The notes under the pieces were generated by a model. That model worked only from the letters and a program-made list of their open reading frames with translations, had not been told where the DNA came from and did not search any database. The translations under genes were made by a program, and so were the position numbers. Shown here piece after piece: positions 11,547-21,362 of a DNA stretch of 34,993 nt (positions are counted from its first letter, which is position 1; every line of letters begins with the position of its first letter). Source of the DNA: Pholiota molesta. Lineage: Eukaryota; Basidiomycota; Agaricomycetes; Agaricales; Strophariaceae. The stretch lies in assembly GCA_014925825.1 (NCBI GenBank), contig JACGCK010000353.1, forward strand, positions 1-34,993, written 5' to 3'.

Positions 11547-12245
11547 ATGATAAACATTCTCACCTTCACTTCACTCGCCCTCGCCACGCTTTACATGGCC
11601 GTGGCGCCTGCCTCTGCGCATGGATATGTCAGCCAGCCGCCGAGCCGTCAAGCCCGTTGCAGATTTAACAACGTACCCGGCTGTGGCGATGTCCGGTGGG
11701 AGCCACAGAGCGTCGAGGCGATCAAGGGCTCGCTCATGTGCAACGGCAACGGCCCACGGTTCAGGGAGCTCAACAACGAAGCCATGTGGCAGGATCAGTA
11801 CTTCACGGTCCCCGAAGGCGCCAACTCGCTCTCCTTCACCTGGACGCTCACTTTCTCGCACAGGACCTCCCATTGGGAATACATTATGCTGACAGGATCC
11901 AACGAAGTGCTTATCTCGTTCCCCGATTACAGCGTGCCCCCAAGCACCGTGCAACACGTAGTCCCCTTGAACGGCTATACTGGAAGGCAGACGATTCTTG
12001 CCCGCTGGAATATCGGCGACACCGCCAACGCATTCTATTCCTGCGTTGACATCTTCATCCCCAACAGCGCTCAGACGCAGGTGGCAGGTGCAGCAGCCAC
12101 GCAGTTGCCGATCGGCGTATCTCTTCCAGTGCCAGGATTCGCGGCGCTCCCAATGACCACGAATGGCTCAGGCTCGGCCGACACTGGTTCCAACGTAAAC
12201 ATGGCTCTCAAAAACGTATTTGCCATCCAAGGAGCCCAGTCTTAG
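11547..12245 (+). CDS. secreted AA10-type lytic polysaccharide monooxygenase
   Basis: Predicted copper-dependent LPMO that oxidatively cleaves chitin or related crystalline polysaccharide outside the cell. I chose the ATG at 11547 because it opens a clean signal peptide of 24 residues ending APASA, leaving His25 as the new N-terminus, as the copper histidine brace requires; an in-frame ATG at 11469 would bury the signal peptide. Family signatures are AHGYVSQPPSRQARC, GCGDVRWEPQSVE, FTWTLTFSHRTSHWEY (second brace histidine His105), LARWNIGDTANAFYSCVDI (axial Phe163) and Cys at 38, 46, 65 and 166. The catalytic domain, about 150 residues, is compact for AA10. It is followed by a Ser/Ala/Thr/Gly-rich tail of about 58 residues with no carbohydrate-binding module. 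The gene has no introns, unlike most of its neighbours. AA10 is mainly bacterial and viral but also occurs in some fungi, where a smut-fungus member is known to act on fungal wall chitin. Confidence 0.9.
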   Translation: MINILTFTSLALATLYMAVAPASAHGYVSQPPSRQARCRFNNVPGCGDVRWEPQSVEAIKGSLMCNGNGPRFRELNNEAMWQDQYFTVPEGANSLSFTWTLTFSHRTSHWEYIMLTGSNEVLISFPDYSVPPSTVQHVVPLNGYTGRQTILARWNIGDTANAFYSCVDIFIPNSAQTQVAGAAATQLPIGVSLPVPGFAALPMTTNGSGSADTGSNVNMALKNVFAIQGAQS

Positions 12246-13638
12246 GGAATATCATCGTGCATTGTGCCGCCATTCTCCTCTATCTTTCACTCATTCCGAA
12301 TCAGGTCTTGTTCTGTTCTGTTTACCAGCTGTTTTCACCGAGTCAAAATCAAATTTGTATCATTCCGAGTACTTTAGATTGGTATCATCGGACACTTTCT
12401 TTACTGGTTGACTGTTGATAAAAAAACTCTTCTTATTCAGAGTACCAAAAACGTAAATAAGAAATGTTGTCAGTGCCGAAGGTATGATTCAAGTGTGACT
12501 GTCTAAAATTTAAATGCACTTTGATTTTCACGACGCGCACCGATCGATCCAGCGCGCGCCAAAGGCTGAACTCGTTGTAAGTATAGGAAGTAGACCTCTT
12601 TCTAGCTCATACTAATAAATGTAATATATTTCAGTGTCTATAACAGATATTTGGGTCTTTCGCAACTTGTATCCCGCAGAAATCGTTGAATTCTTATTGC
12701 CCAATTGGCCGAAAAACTTCATGCCGCATCTATAGAGTCTATACTGGGCGCGAGGACAGACTATCCATGAAGGTATTCCGTCGTAAGGCTAACGACGTCG
12801 AGGACATCGCGTAGGGCGTTTTTGATACGTTCTGAAGGGCACATGTATTAGCAGAAATGTGTCGAGAAGGAGAACAGGTAAGCGAATGTAAGCGAACGGG
12901 AAAGAAGAAAGAATAAAAAGGGGAATAATTATTAACATGGTCTGCCTTCGGCTTTGAGAAAAGTGTAGTGAAGTTTGCCCTCGGTCTGGTTATGGACCAA
13001 ACATGCGGGATTCGTTTCTTGGGATCTCACTCACCACCGTTGATAATTTATCAATCACGCCTCGTTCAAATATCAGTGGAAGAAATATTGCCACACGGGT
13101 TGCGTTCCACCGTCCCGATCTTTGTATTTGGTAAGGGATTCGTGATTGGTGTTGCTGCATAGAAGTAAGTAATTGGAGAGGGTGATATGCACATGTCTAT
13201 CCTGCCGGGTCCAGACGTCCAGACACAGAGTCAAAGCTGCTTGGACGGCACGTACATGCGCCTTTGTGCTCTGCCTCTACTTCCATTATGCTCATCAATA
13301 GTCGCATTTCAGAGTCCACCGACCATGATCTGCAAGCTGGCGTCTGGGCTCAACGGATTTGGGATCATCCCCGAGAGCCATACAACGTGCAATCTGCCCC
13401 ATCGTCTCGTATGTGTATGAGCTCACCTCCCCGAAAGTAAGAGTAGGTTTCAATGTCAGAGGATGTTCCCCAGCTAGATGGGTGCCTTAGACTCTGAGTG
13501 AGATGGCATGGTCGAAACGCCGGTCCAAGCTCACAGCCTCAGAACAAGTACGAACGATCAGTCGGTCGTAGGCTGGCCTCGAACGATAGAACACGTATCA
13601 CATTGGCTTAGCCGTATCACTGTGACGAACAGCGAGCT
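12246..13638. other. 3' flank of AA10 and gene-poor stretch
   Basis: After the AA10 stop the DNA is T-rich, and AATAAA occurs at 12613-12618. Short frames at 12968-13162 and 13187-13420 (+) lack motifs. On the minus strand near 13440-13300 there are a donor-like GTGAGC and short protein-like frames, but no gene can be assembled. Confidence 0.45.
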
Positions 13639-15224
13639 CTACGTGATGAGAAACGGATTACTGGGATGATGTTTCTTGGTACCAGCCTTCGGTTTGGGGG
13701 TTCGGATAGCAGTGTGATCCGGGCCGCGGATAATATCCGCAGCCTTTGAAGTCTCTGCGCAGCACCAAGCAGTGCCGTCCGTTCGCGACAGCCCGTGAAT
13801 ACGCGACCCCGGTAATCGGGGAATGGAAGGAAAGTGCTGGGCTTGAATGGAGAGCCGTCGTCGTTCGGGGGCTTCGGTGATGTCGATGAGAGGTGAAGAG
13901 AGAGAGGGCTGCCGGTTATGATGAACGACGGAACGCGAAATGTTCTTCATGCACGGTTCACGTATATACCCGTTTTCAGGTAATGCTGAGTAGCCTGAGT
14001 TTGTATTGCGGGGATGAAAAGTCGTTCTAGCTAAAGAAGAACGGTGGAAGGGCTTGGATAACTGGGTCCCGTGCCTATAGAACCCTCAGCCTCCGGCCTC
14101 GAGGCCTTGCGGCCTCGTGCATATCTGACTCGATAAATATTGGGTAAGGGCGAATGCACGGTAGTTTCGAGCAGAGCAGGAAGCAGTTGATTATTGACCT
14201 CGACACCATCGACGGGCTGGGGACCAGTTGTGCTATTTCTGAACGAGGACGTCGTGTCAAGGGCCTTCTGGAATAAAAATAGTGGGGAGTGGGGGTTTTG
14301 GAAAGTGGGAAAGATAACATGTCTATGAAAGGTGTTCATTTCCAGGAATAGAGCGGGCGGTTGGAAGAAATTTTAGAACAAGGTATGGAGTGTCCGTTGC
14401 GAGGTGAAATCTGCCAGCTTAGCTTGAGAGGAGCTTTATTTGCTATCCGCTCGCTCCCATGGCGGCGAGGGATTGTATGAACGGGAGGGTGTCGTTTTTG
14501 CTCTCGTCCGCAGCTGGCGCAGTACGATTGTATTGGTGTAGGTCTGTGCAGCGAGAGGTGGCTTGTGCTAGGACAGGCGCCAAGGGATATGGCGAGATAA
14601 CCAGTGAATAATATGATAACCAGTGGATAATGTGCTCCCCTGCTTATGTCCGCCCGAGTGTCGGTATCACGCAAGCTCAATTAGGACAAAGCCTTATCCG
14701 AGCCCTCGACGCTTGAACAAATAGCTTACATTTTTTGGCATATGTCCATGAGGAGGTCTGAGAAAACGTGCCAAACGTCTACAGCGTGTAATCTGATGTT
14801 CATTCTTTCAAGGGGTATGATGGCGGCGATGGCAAGGTCGATGTTAGCCCTTTGAGAGAAAGAAAACGAGGCTGGATGGATGGGCACAGGTTTAACATGA
14901 TTCGCTGTGGGGTCGGATCTGGTTGGAAGAGGCTCGGGTGCCGTGGGAAGGGACGGAAGGAGGGCAATGGTGGCCAAATATAGCAAGTTGGAAGTTGGTA
15001 CAACCCTACGCCGCGAGGCTGCCGGAAGATACTACTTAAATAGACCATGTTCAAATCTCTTCCTTCCAGGTATCAGCTCACGTCTTCTGCTGTTTCTTCA
15101 GGCTTGGCTTTCCATCTCAGTTCCTTCATTCATCTCGCTTTCTTCCCGAGATCGAGCGCTAGATAAAGCCAGTGTCCGGGAACAGCCCATTTCCTTCCTA
15201 TTCACCCCATTTTTCTTCAAGATC
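13639..15224. other. unassigned stretch and ferric reductase promoter
   Basis: Minus-strand frames at 13639-13950 and 14031-14339 are about 100 codons each and have some protein-like composition but no recognisable family. A TATATA at 13963-13968 lies only 13 bases before the first one's ATG, too close to act as its promoter. TACTTAAATAG near 15032-15042 is a TATA-like element about 185 bases before the ferric reductase ATG. Confidence 0.4.
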
Positions 15225-17722
15225 ATGTCATCTTCAGCAGGCACTAACTCGACGACGGGAAGCACTGGAGGAGGAGTGGCACCTATCAGCAGCGACCAGG
15301 CTCTGGTATACCATGTAAACCTTCTCTTCATCGCCATGCTCGCCGTATTCGCCCTGGCTCGCCTGCCTCGTGCTATCGCCCTCTTTGGCGCCGCCAGTGA
15401 ATGGTTGAACGGATACTTCCTGCGTCACGTTCAACTACGCCCTGCGCAGCGCCGCGTTGCGGGCCATAACGGCGAGTATCCACCCGCATCATCGAAGGAA
15501 CGCCCCTCAGCAAACCAATGGTCGTCGGACGACTCACACTTTCCTTACATTCATGCCCAACGTCTTAACGAAAAAGGCGTACCGATCGCTATGCGTTTCC
15601 CGCCCCATGTAGCGGCGTGTATGAAGCCCCTGCGGCCCCTCCTCACGCCTCTGCGGTCCAGGATAGCGCCTGGGTTCTCGGTCGCCCAGTTCATGATTCT
15701 CGCGATCTACTTCTATTCTTTGGTGTACGCGGGTTTTTACCGCTCGAATATCTTTACCTCGCCTACGCGAACGGGCTGGGTCGCTGTTTCTCAGTTGCCT
15801 TTCGTATTCGCGTTTGCGCAGAAGAACAATGTTCTTGGGTCTGTGCTTGGTTATGGATATGAGAAGGTGAGTCTGAATACGTTTAAATAATACAAACAAT
15901 GAACTAATTCTTGTTCTTCACCAACTTCACCAGCTAAACTTCTTGCACAGGTTTGCAGGAAGACTCGTTGTAATAGCCGCCAACATACATTCACTTCACT
16001 ACTGTAAGCTCCTTTTAACATTCACCAGTGCGTATGTTGACTTTATTTTAGTCTACTCATGGTCTCTTGAAGGGACATTTTCCACGCAAATCAAAGCTCC
16101 AGCCAGCATCTGGGGCTTCGTATCTCTCCTCTGCCTCGACATTATTTTCTTATTCTCCACGCAATACTGGCGTCAGAAGGCATATAACCTCTTTTTATCG
16201 ACCCATATACTCGGGTTTATTCTCGTCCTACCTGCTGTAAGTCACACCCACGTAACTATCTTCAACCCAATTCTGACCGATCCACAGCTCTACCTCCACA
16301 AACCGGAGATGATCACCTACATCCTCGCCTGCGTTGCCATATTCGCTCTAGACCATTTCTTGCGCGTAATTAAATCACGCCTCACGACGGCGCACTTACG
16401 TCCGCTCCCGGAGCTCGAGATGACGCGTGTCGAGATCCCGGCGCTCAACGCCGGCTGGCGCGCCGGCCAGCACATCCGGCTGCGCGTGCTCTCGAGCGCG
16501 ATGGGCTGGACCGGGTGGGCGGAGACGCACCCGTTCACGATCGCGAGTGTGAGCAGAGGGCAGGAGGGGATGGTGCTGATGTGCAAGAAGGCGGGCGGGT
16601 GGACGCGGAAATTGTACGAGGTGGCGAAGATGGGCGGGTACACGGAGGGCGGTGTGGGCAGGGAGGTGAAGGTGGTCGTTGAGGGGCCCTATGGTTCGTA
16701 TTGGCTTACGGCTTGTCGGATAGCGTTGCTCATGTAAGGTCATTTATTTGACAGGTGGTCCGCAGCATGCCATATTCTCCAGCTTCTCGGGCGCTGTGTT
16801 CGTCGCTGGGGGAAGTGGCATCACCTTTGCACTTGCGGCCATCCAGGACCTCGTGCAGAAAGATCTAGCGGGCGAGAGCAGAGTCAAGATCATCGAGCTC
16901 GTGTGGATCGTGACTGACCCTGGTATGCTTCCATCCGCTCCCCATTTGTCTAACTTGTCTAACTCGTACTCCTCTATCGTAGCATCCCTCGCACCTCTCC
17001 TCCCAACTTTCTGCTCCCTGATCCAACAGTCCGCCTTCACCCCGCTGCGCATCAGCGTCTTCTACACACGCGCCCCGACGGGCAAGCAGCCCGCGTTCTT
17101 CGCCTCCTCGTCCGCGGGCCCCTTCATCGGCGCGTCGCCCATCGCCGGCGCGACGTACGCGAGCCCCGCCAAGCCCCCCGCCGGCGCGCCGCCGATCCCG
17201 AAGCGCCCCCCGCCGCTGAACCTCCAGGACACGCTGGAGGGCGACCTGCAGCGCGCGCGCTCGGGCCGGGGCACGGCGCCGCTGAACGTGCACATGAAGC
17301 GCGCGGGGTCGGGCGGGTCCGCGACTACCCCGAAGGGCGACCTCAAGCGCGCGGGATCGACGCCGCGCTCCGCCGCGCAGGCGCACGCGCACGAGCCGCC
17401 GCCGTCCGCCGCGCCGCTGCTCTCCCCCGCGCACGAGGGCCCGAGCCAGAGCCACTTCCCGCCGGGGCTCACGCTCGCCCCGGGGAAGCCGCGGCTGGCG
17501 AAGTTCCTGGAGAACGCGCTGCAGCGCGCGGTGACGCTCGGGCATGGGCACAGCTACAGCCGTGCGAAGGACGAGGCGCTGCGGCTGTCCGGGCTCGTGG
17601 TGGGCGTGTGTGGCCCGGTGGGGCTCGCGGACGACGTGGTGGCCGCGGTGGCGGGCGTGGACCCGGTCCGCCGGGACCAGGTCGGCGGGGTGGAGCTGTT
17701 TGAGGAGGTGTTTGGGTGGTGA
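15225..17722 (+). CDS. ferric reductase-like transmembrane flavocytochrome (FRE/NOX superfamily)
   Basis: Predicted membrane enzyme that moves electrons from NADPH through FAD and two haems across the plasma membrane to extracellular ferric or cupric ions. My exons are 15225-15866, 15934-16003, 16052-16236, 16288-16693, 16755-16922 and 16983-17722, in phase, giving 736 residues. The haem ligands are two pairs spaced 14 apart: His219/His233 (LHRFAGR...ANIHSLHY) and His289/His303 (STHILGF...LHK). The FAD motif HPFTIAS starts at residue 380, the NADPH motif GGSGIT at 453, and the terminal VCGP motif at about 699. An N-terminal helix and about six or seven further membrane segments precede the flavin domain. 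Between the NADPH motif and VCGP lies a GC-rich insertion (17122-17490) of Ala/Pro/Gly/Arg sequence with repeated D-L-(Q/K)-R-A and K-R-A-G-S words, probably a disordered cytosolic loop. Iron uptake is the usual role; a superoxide-producing role is less likely. Confidence 0.93.
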
Positions 17723-18421
17723 GGTGGAGGCGGCGCGGAGAGGTGGTGGAGCGGGCCTTTCTTGACCTTGGCCTCTTTCTTTTGTGGGGTGGTTGGCATG
17801 AGCAAGTCTCTGCCGGGGTATCGGTGCTACGAATGGACTTCTGGTTCAGGCTGGGTCCTTCACATTGGGCCCTCCCATAAGTCACTCGTTGGTGTTCACT
17901 GTCCTTTTTCTCTTTTTTCCTTGGGATCCATCCTGGGCCTCGTCATCCTTCCTCTCCTCCAATTTCTCAAACAAATCATATGCCTTCCGGCATTTCTTCT
18001 AGACCTTTCTCGTGTATCATCGGATGGTCGGACATAATCCACTCCTTGGAGGTCCTCGATGGGTCGTCCTACTCGCAGTAGTAGGATAGGATTTCAATTT
18101 GGTTGACCCTTATTATGTATCATCTTATCTTATTGTACTTATAGTTATAGACGACACAAAGACATGTATTGTACTGTTATATGGGGTGCGCTAACAATAT
18201 TGTGATTATGTATACGATTGCTTAAATAAGATGCATACCTTTATATCACCAAAACCTTTGTTTTCCTTCAAAGACGGTAACGTTGCGGTAATGCGTGGCG
18301 CGTGCGAACGAATTGAACACAGTTATGATGTTGACAATGACACCATCTCAGCACCGTCTCCGTTTCTCTCAGGCTTCCCACACTCTTCATTTTGTTCATA
18401 TTCTCTGAAAATTGTAACAAA
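17723..18421. other. 3' flank of ferric reductase and upstream of HET gene
   Basis: T-rich DNA follows the ferric reductase stop, with TTATTATGTATC and TTATCTTATT words around 18110-18135 suited to 3' end formation. I see no gene between the two neighbours. Upstream elements of the HET gene presumably lie in the last 200-300 bases. Confidence 0.5.
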
Positions 18422-20568
18422 ATGGAACTGCCGACTTGGTCATACAAAGTTGTCGAGGGTAATCCTATTGACCTGAGCTTCAATGTGAGATGCTTCTCTG
18501 AACACTACTACCAGTGGTTAATTGACCAATTTCAGGTATCTAATTCTAAACCCGGTTCAAGAGTCACGACAGCGCGATTGCATCCTGTATTAAATAAACT
18601 CCTCGAAGGTAGAAATTGCTCTCCAATAAGACAATTTCGACTTTATAGCTGCTAATCTCGATCAACCTCTCAGCCAAAACATCATCTGTTGACCTTTCTA
18701 CCTATGAAACGAAGGAGCTGAAACCTCCTTCCCAATTTGCTGAAGCACTTCGGGAACATATCTTCAACAATATGCCTCTTCGCTTGATTCTGCTCCCAGA
18801 CATGGAGCTTGTCGGGAGGGACGAGGTCTTCAGATACATAACAGCAAAGATGGGACCGATTTTTGATGAAGAGTTACTTTTCAAAATGATGGAACAAATC
18901 TATTTGCTTGGGCACCAACATGTGAGCGATCTGAATTTTCCAGACATGGAAGAAGAAGATGCGCGAGAGGATCCACGGAAAGCCATCTTCCAATTCCTTA
19001 TCCTTAAATTTGCGCGCTATGCCATCCTTTCTCATACCTGGCTTTCAACCGGCGAAATTCTATACCAACATACTCTCAAAAAAGATCGGTCCTCTCTGGA
19101 AGGGCCAGGATTTGATAAACTTAACGGGTTCTGCAGAGTTGCATATCGTGATCACGATATCACTCTTGCTTGGATTGACACGCTATGTATCAACAAAGAT
19201 AGTAGCGTTGAGCTGGACGAATCCATCCAATCCATGTATAAATGGTATCAAAACTCATCGATTTGCATCACCTATCTTGGCGACACACTGTCCCTCGACA
19301 GCATGGAATCAGATACCTGGTTCAAACGTGGTTGGACCCTGCAAGAACTTCTCGCCCCGAAGATTATGAAGTTCTACGGCCGCGAGTGGACCCATTTGAC
19401 CTTCGGCGAAGTTCGGGGTAACGACAAAGTTAATGACGAAGTTCAAGACATCATTTATAAAGTAACGGGGATCCCAGCGAAAGAGCTTGTATCTTTCGAT
19501 CCTCTTACTGGCAGTGATGTCCCAACTCGTATGCGGTGGGCGGCATCCAGGAAGACAACACGAGGAGAGGATCGTGCATACTCTCTCATGGGGATATTTG
19601 GCGTCAACTTTTCGATCTCATATGGTGAAGGCGCAGAGCGAGCATTTTTTCGACTTATTGAGGTACTCATTAGTTCGAGGCACACTTTCCATATTATGCA
19701 AGTTCTTCACTGGGCAAAAAAGGCGGTTTCTGTCAAGATCCACACTTCTCGTCTAATCCCCTCTGAACCTGAATGTTACAACGACCCTAAATTCCAAGTA
19801 TCCGAAGAACAGACCAGCGGAACACAAACAGGGCCTTCCCTGTTCCCTACGCTCGCAGAGCCCATGATTCTCACGCACCTTGGTTTACGGGTGAGACTGT
19901 TGCTCTCATACATCCCTCGAAACACAATCGAAATACGCGGACTTGTCCCCATTCAGGACACCAATTTACGGAACGGACCTTTCAATATACGCCTGCGCGT
20001 TTCTGAAAACAACTGTATAAAGCCATTCCAAACCGTCCTCGAGAGGCGACTGCCGAGAATCCCTGCCCCTGCCCAACTCCTCGATTTTTACAACAATTCA
20101 AAGGACGTTCGCACCAGCCATGGCTCAGGAAGCGATCTACTCTCTGGCCAAAGCAGTTTCTTCCTAGGCATATATACCTTCGAGGAAAACGACTACACAA
20201 ATTGTGTTTACCTCCCACTCGTCGCGCATGCATTTTTGCTTGTTATTCCAAAACCGCGCAACGAATTCACCGTACGGGACGTCACCTCAAAACACTTTGG
20301 GCCCAATTCCAAGATAGATACACGAGAAGTGATCAAGTTGTCATTACAATCTGTTAGTGAATTTACTGATAGGCTGGGGCCCGAGTCTGAGTCTTCGCTG
20401 CGGCAGAGGACTGTGAAGCGAGTCGGACGCTTCTTCAAAACTCCTGAGATCTATGGTCCGCATGAGATCGATGGTCAACAGGAGATCGATGGTCCGCAGG
20501 GATGTATTACTATCAAAGGGCAATTATTGGAGGCAATGGGTATGAAGGTTATCAATGTATATCTCTAG
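18422..20568 (+). CDS. HET-domain protein (heterokaryon-incompatibility type)
   Basis: HET domains are TIR-like domains that in filamentous fungi trigger cell death when genetically different hyphae fuse; many copies have no tested function. Motifs are RYAILSHTW (about residues 161-169), LAWIDTLCINKDSS (about 211-224), FKRGWTLQELLAPK and FYGREW, then EDRAYSLMGIFGVNFSISYGEG. The segment before the domain, AEALREHIFNNMPLRLI, matches the N-terminal lead of the basidiomycete type, so the gene must start before the ATG at 18772. I propose exon 1 at 18422-18535 (MELPTWSYKVVEG...), an intron with GTATCT donor and TATAG acceptor, and exon 2 at 18649-20568, giving 677 residues. The first exon is inferred only from frame and splice signals. 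No NACHT, WD40 or ankyrin region follows. The C-terminal 300 residues are unassigned and end in a short EIDG(P/Q)-type repeat near 20445-20500. Confidence 0.88.
20446..20500 (+). repeat. in-frame 18-base tandem repeat in HET gene
   Basis: About three degenerate copies of GAGATCGATGGTCCGCAT encode E-I-(Y/D)-G-(P/Q)-(H/Q) near the HET protein's C-terminus. The unit is a multiple of three, so copy-number change would keep the frame. Confidence 0.7.
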
Positions 20569-20943
20569 GTACATATATATTGCAGAGAATATACTATATC
20601 GATAAGTTGTTCTCAAAGTTAGACAGAAATGAAAATGCTAGTCTGAAAGAGGATGTCGACTTCCGGAGGTGAATCCTCAATAGAAGGCTTGGTTTACTAC
20701 CCTTCTCATAATTTCGTGAACAAGGATATTATCATATTTTACTAGACGTCACGGTGGCGGCGAGTCATAGGCGCCCATTGCGTATTCCAATGTCATTGAA
20801 TTTCGATATTTCATGTTTACGTCGGAATGGAATCAGACACCATCAAGCACAATTTATGACACATTGGGATGATAACAGTCTATAGCGGCGCATGTGCAAA
20901 TTACTCACTGCGCACGCAAAAAGAAGATGAAAAGTCTATGAGT

Positions 20944-20971
20944 GAAAGAAAAAGAAAAAAGAAAAAAAAAG
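20944..20971 (+). repeat. A-rich polypurine tract
   Basis: A 28-base run of only A and G (GAAAGAAAAAGAAAAAAG...). Similar purine-rich sequence resumes at about 20993-21017. Confidence 0.85.
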
Positions 20972-21037
20972 TCCTACTGTCCAAAGAAGTAGGCGAAAAG
21001 GAAAAAAGAAAAGAAAACACGTCTATAGTTGATGTCT

Positions 21038-21061
21038 AGGTAGGTAGGTAGGTAGGTAGGT
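21038..21061 (+). repeat. (AGGT)6 microsatellite
   Basis: Six perfect copies of AGGT in the convergent intergenic region; probably length-polymorphic. Confidence 0.9.
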
Positions 21062-21362
21062 AATAGAAACACGACAATGCAAATAAATGCTCTATAGGTT
21101 GCAGATGGACGGTCATAACATGAAATGACGCGAATTCTTTTCTATAATTGCGCCTCTAATAACTGGCTGTTGCGATCTCCTTCAGAGAAAATAAGTTGCT
21201 AAAATAAATAGAGATGCGAATAACGGGAAAAATCCGATGCCCTAAAAGCAAAGCAGGGTCCGCCACGAGAAGGCGGCGCTATTGGGTATAGCAGATCTAC
21301 TCGCGGCTGACGTCCCTGCATACCGCAAACGCAAAAGGAAGAGTAACGATCAGCGCGGGTGG

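Larger units (their letters stand above)
20569..21362. other. convergent intergenic region with simple repeats
   Basis: This lies between the 3' ends of the HET gene (+) and the NADH dehydrogenase gene (-). It holds a purine tract at 20944-20971, an AGGT microsatellite at 21038-21061 and AT-rich words. No gene is visible. Confidence 0.6.

Noticed and set aside
11571..11957. Minus-strand frame of 128 codons
   Set aside because: Antisense of the AA10 catalytic domain, which has a complete family signature.
13639..13950. Minus-strand frame of 103 codons with a TATATA just upstream
   Set aside because: The TATA is only 13 bases before the ATG, so transcription would start inside the frame. No family or splice context supports it.
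16865..17551. Long minus-strand open frame of 228 codons, very Arg-rich
   Set aside because: It is the antisense of the GC-rich insertion and NADPH domain of the ferric reductase. Its composition reflects GC bias, and it has no motif.
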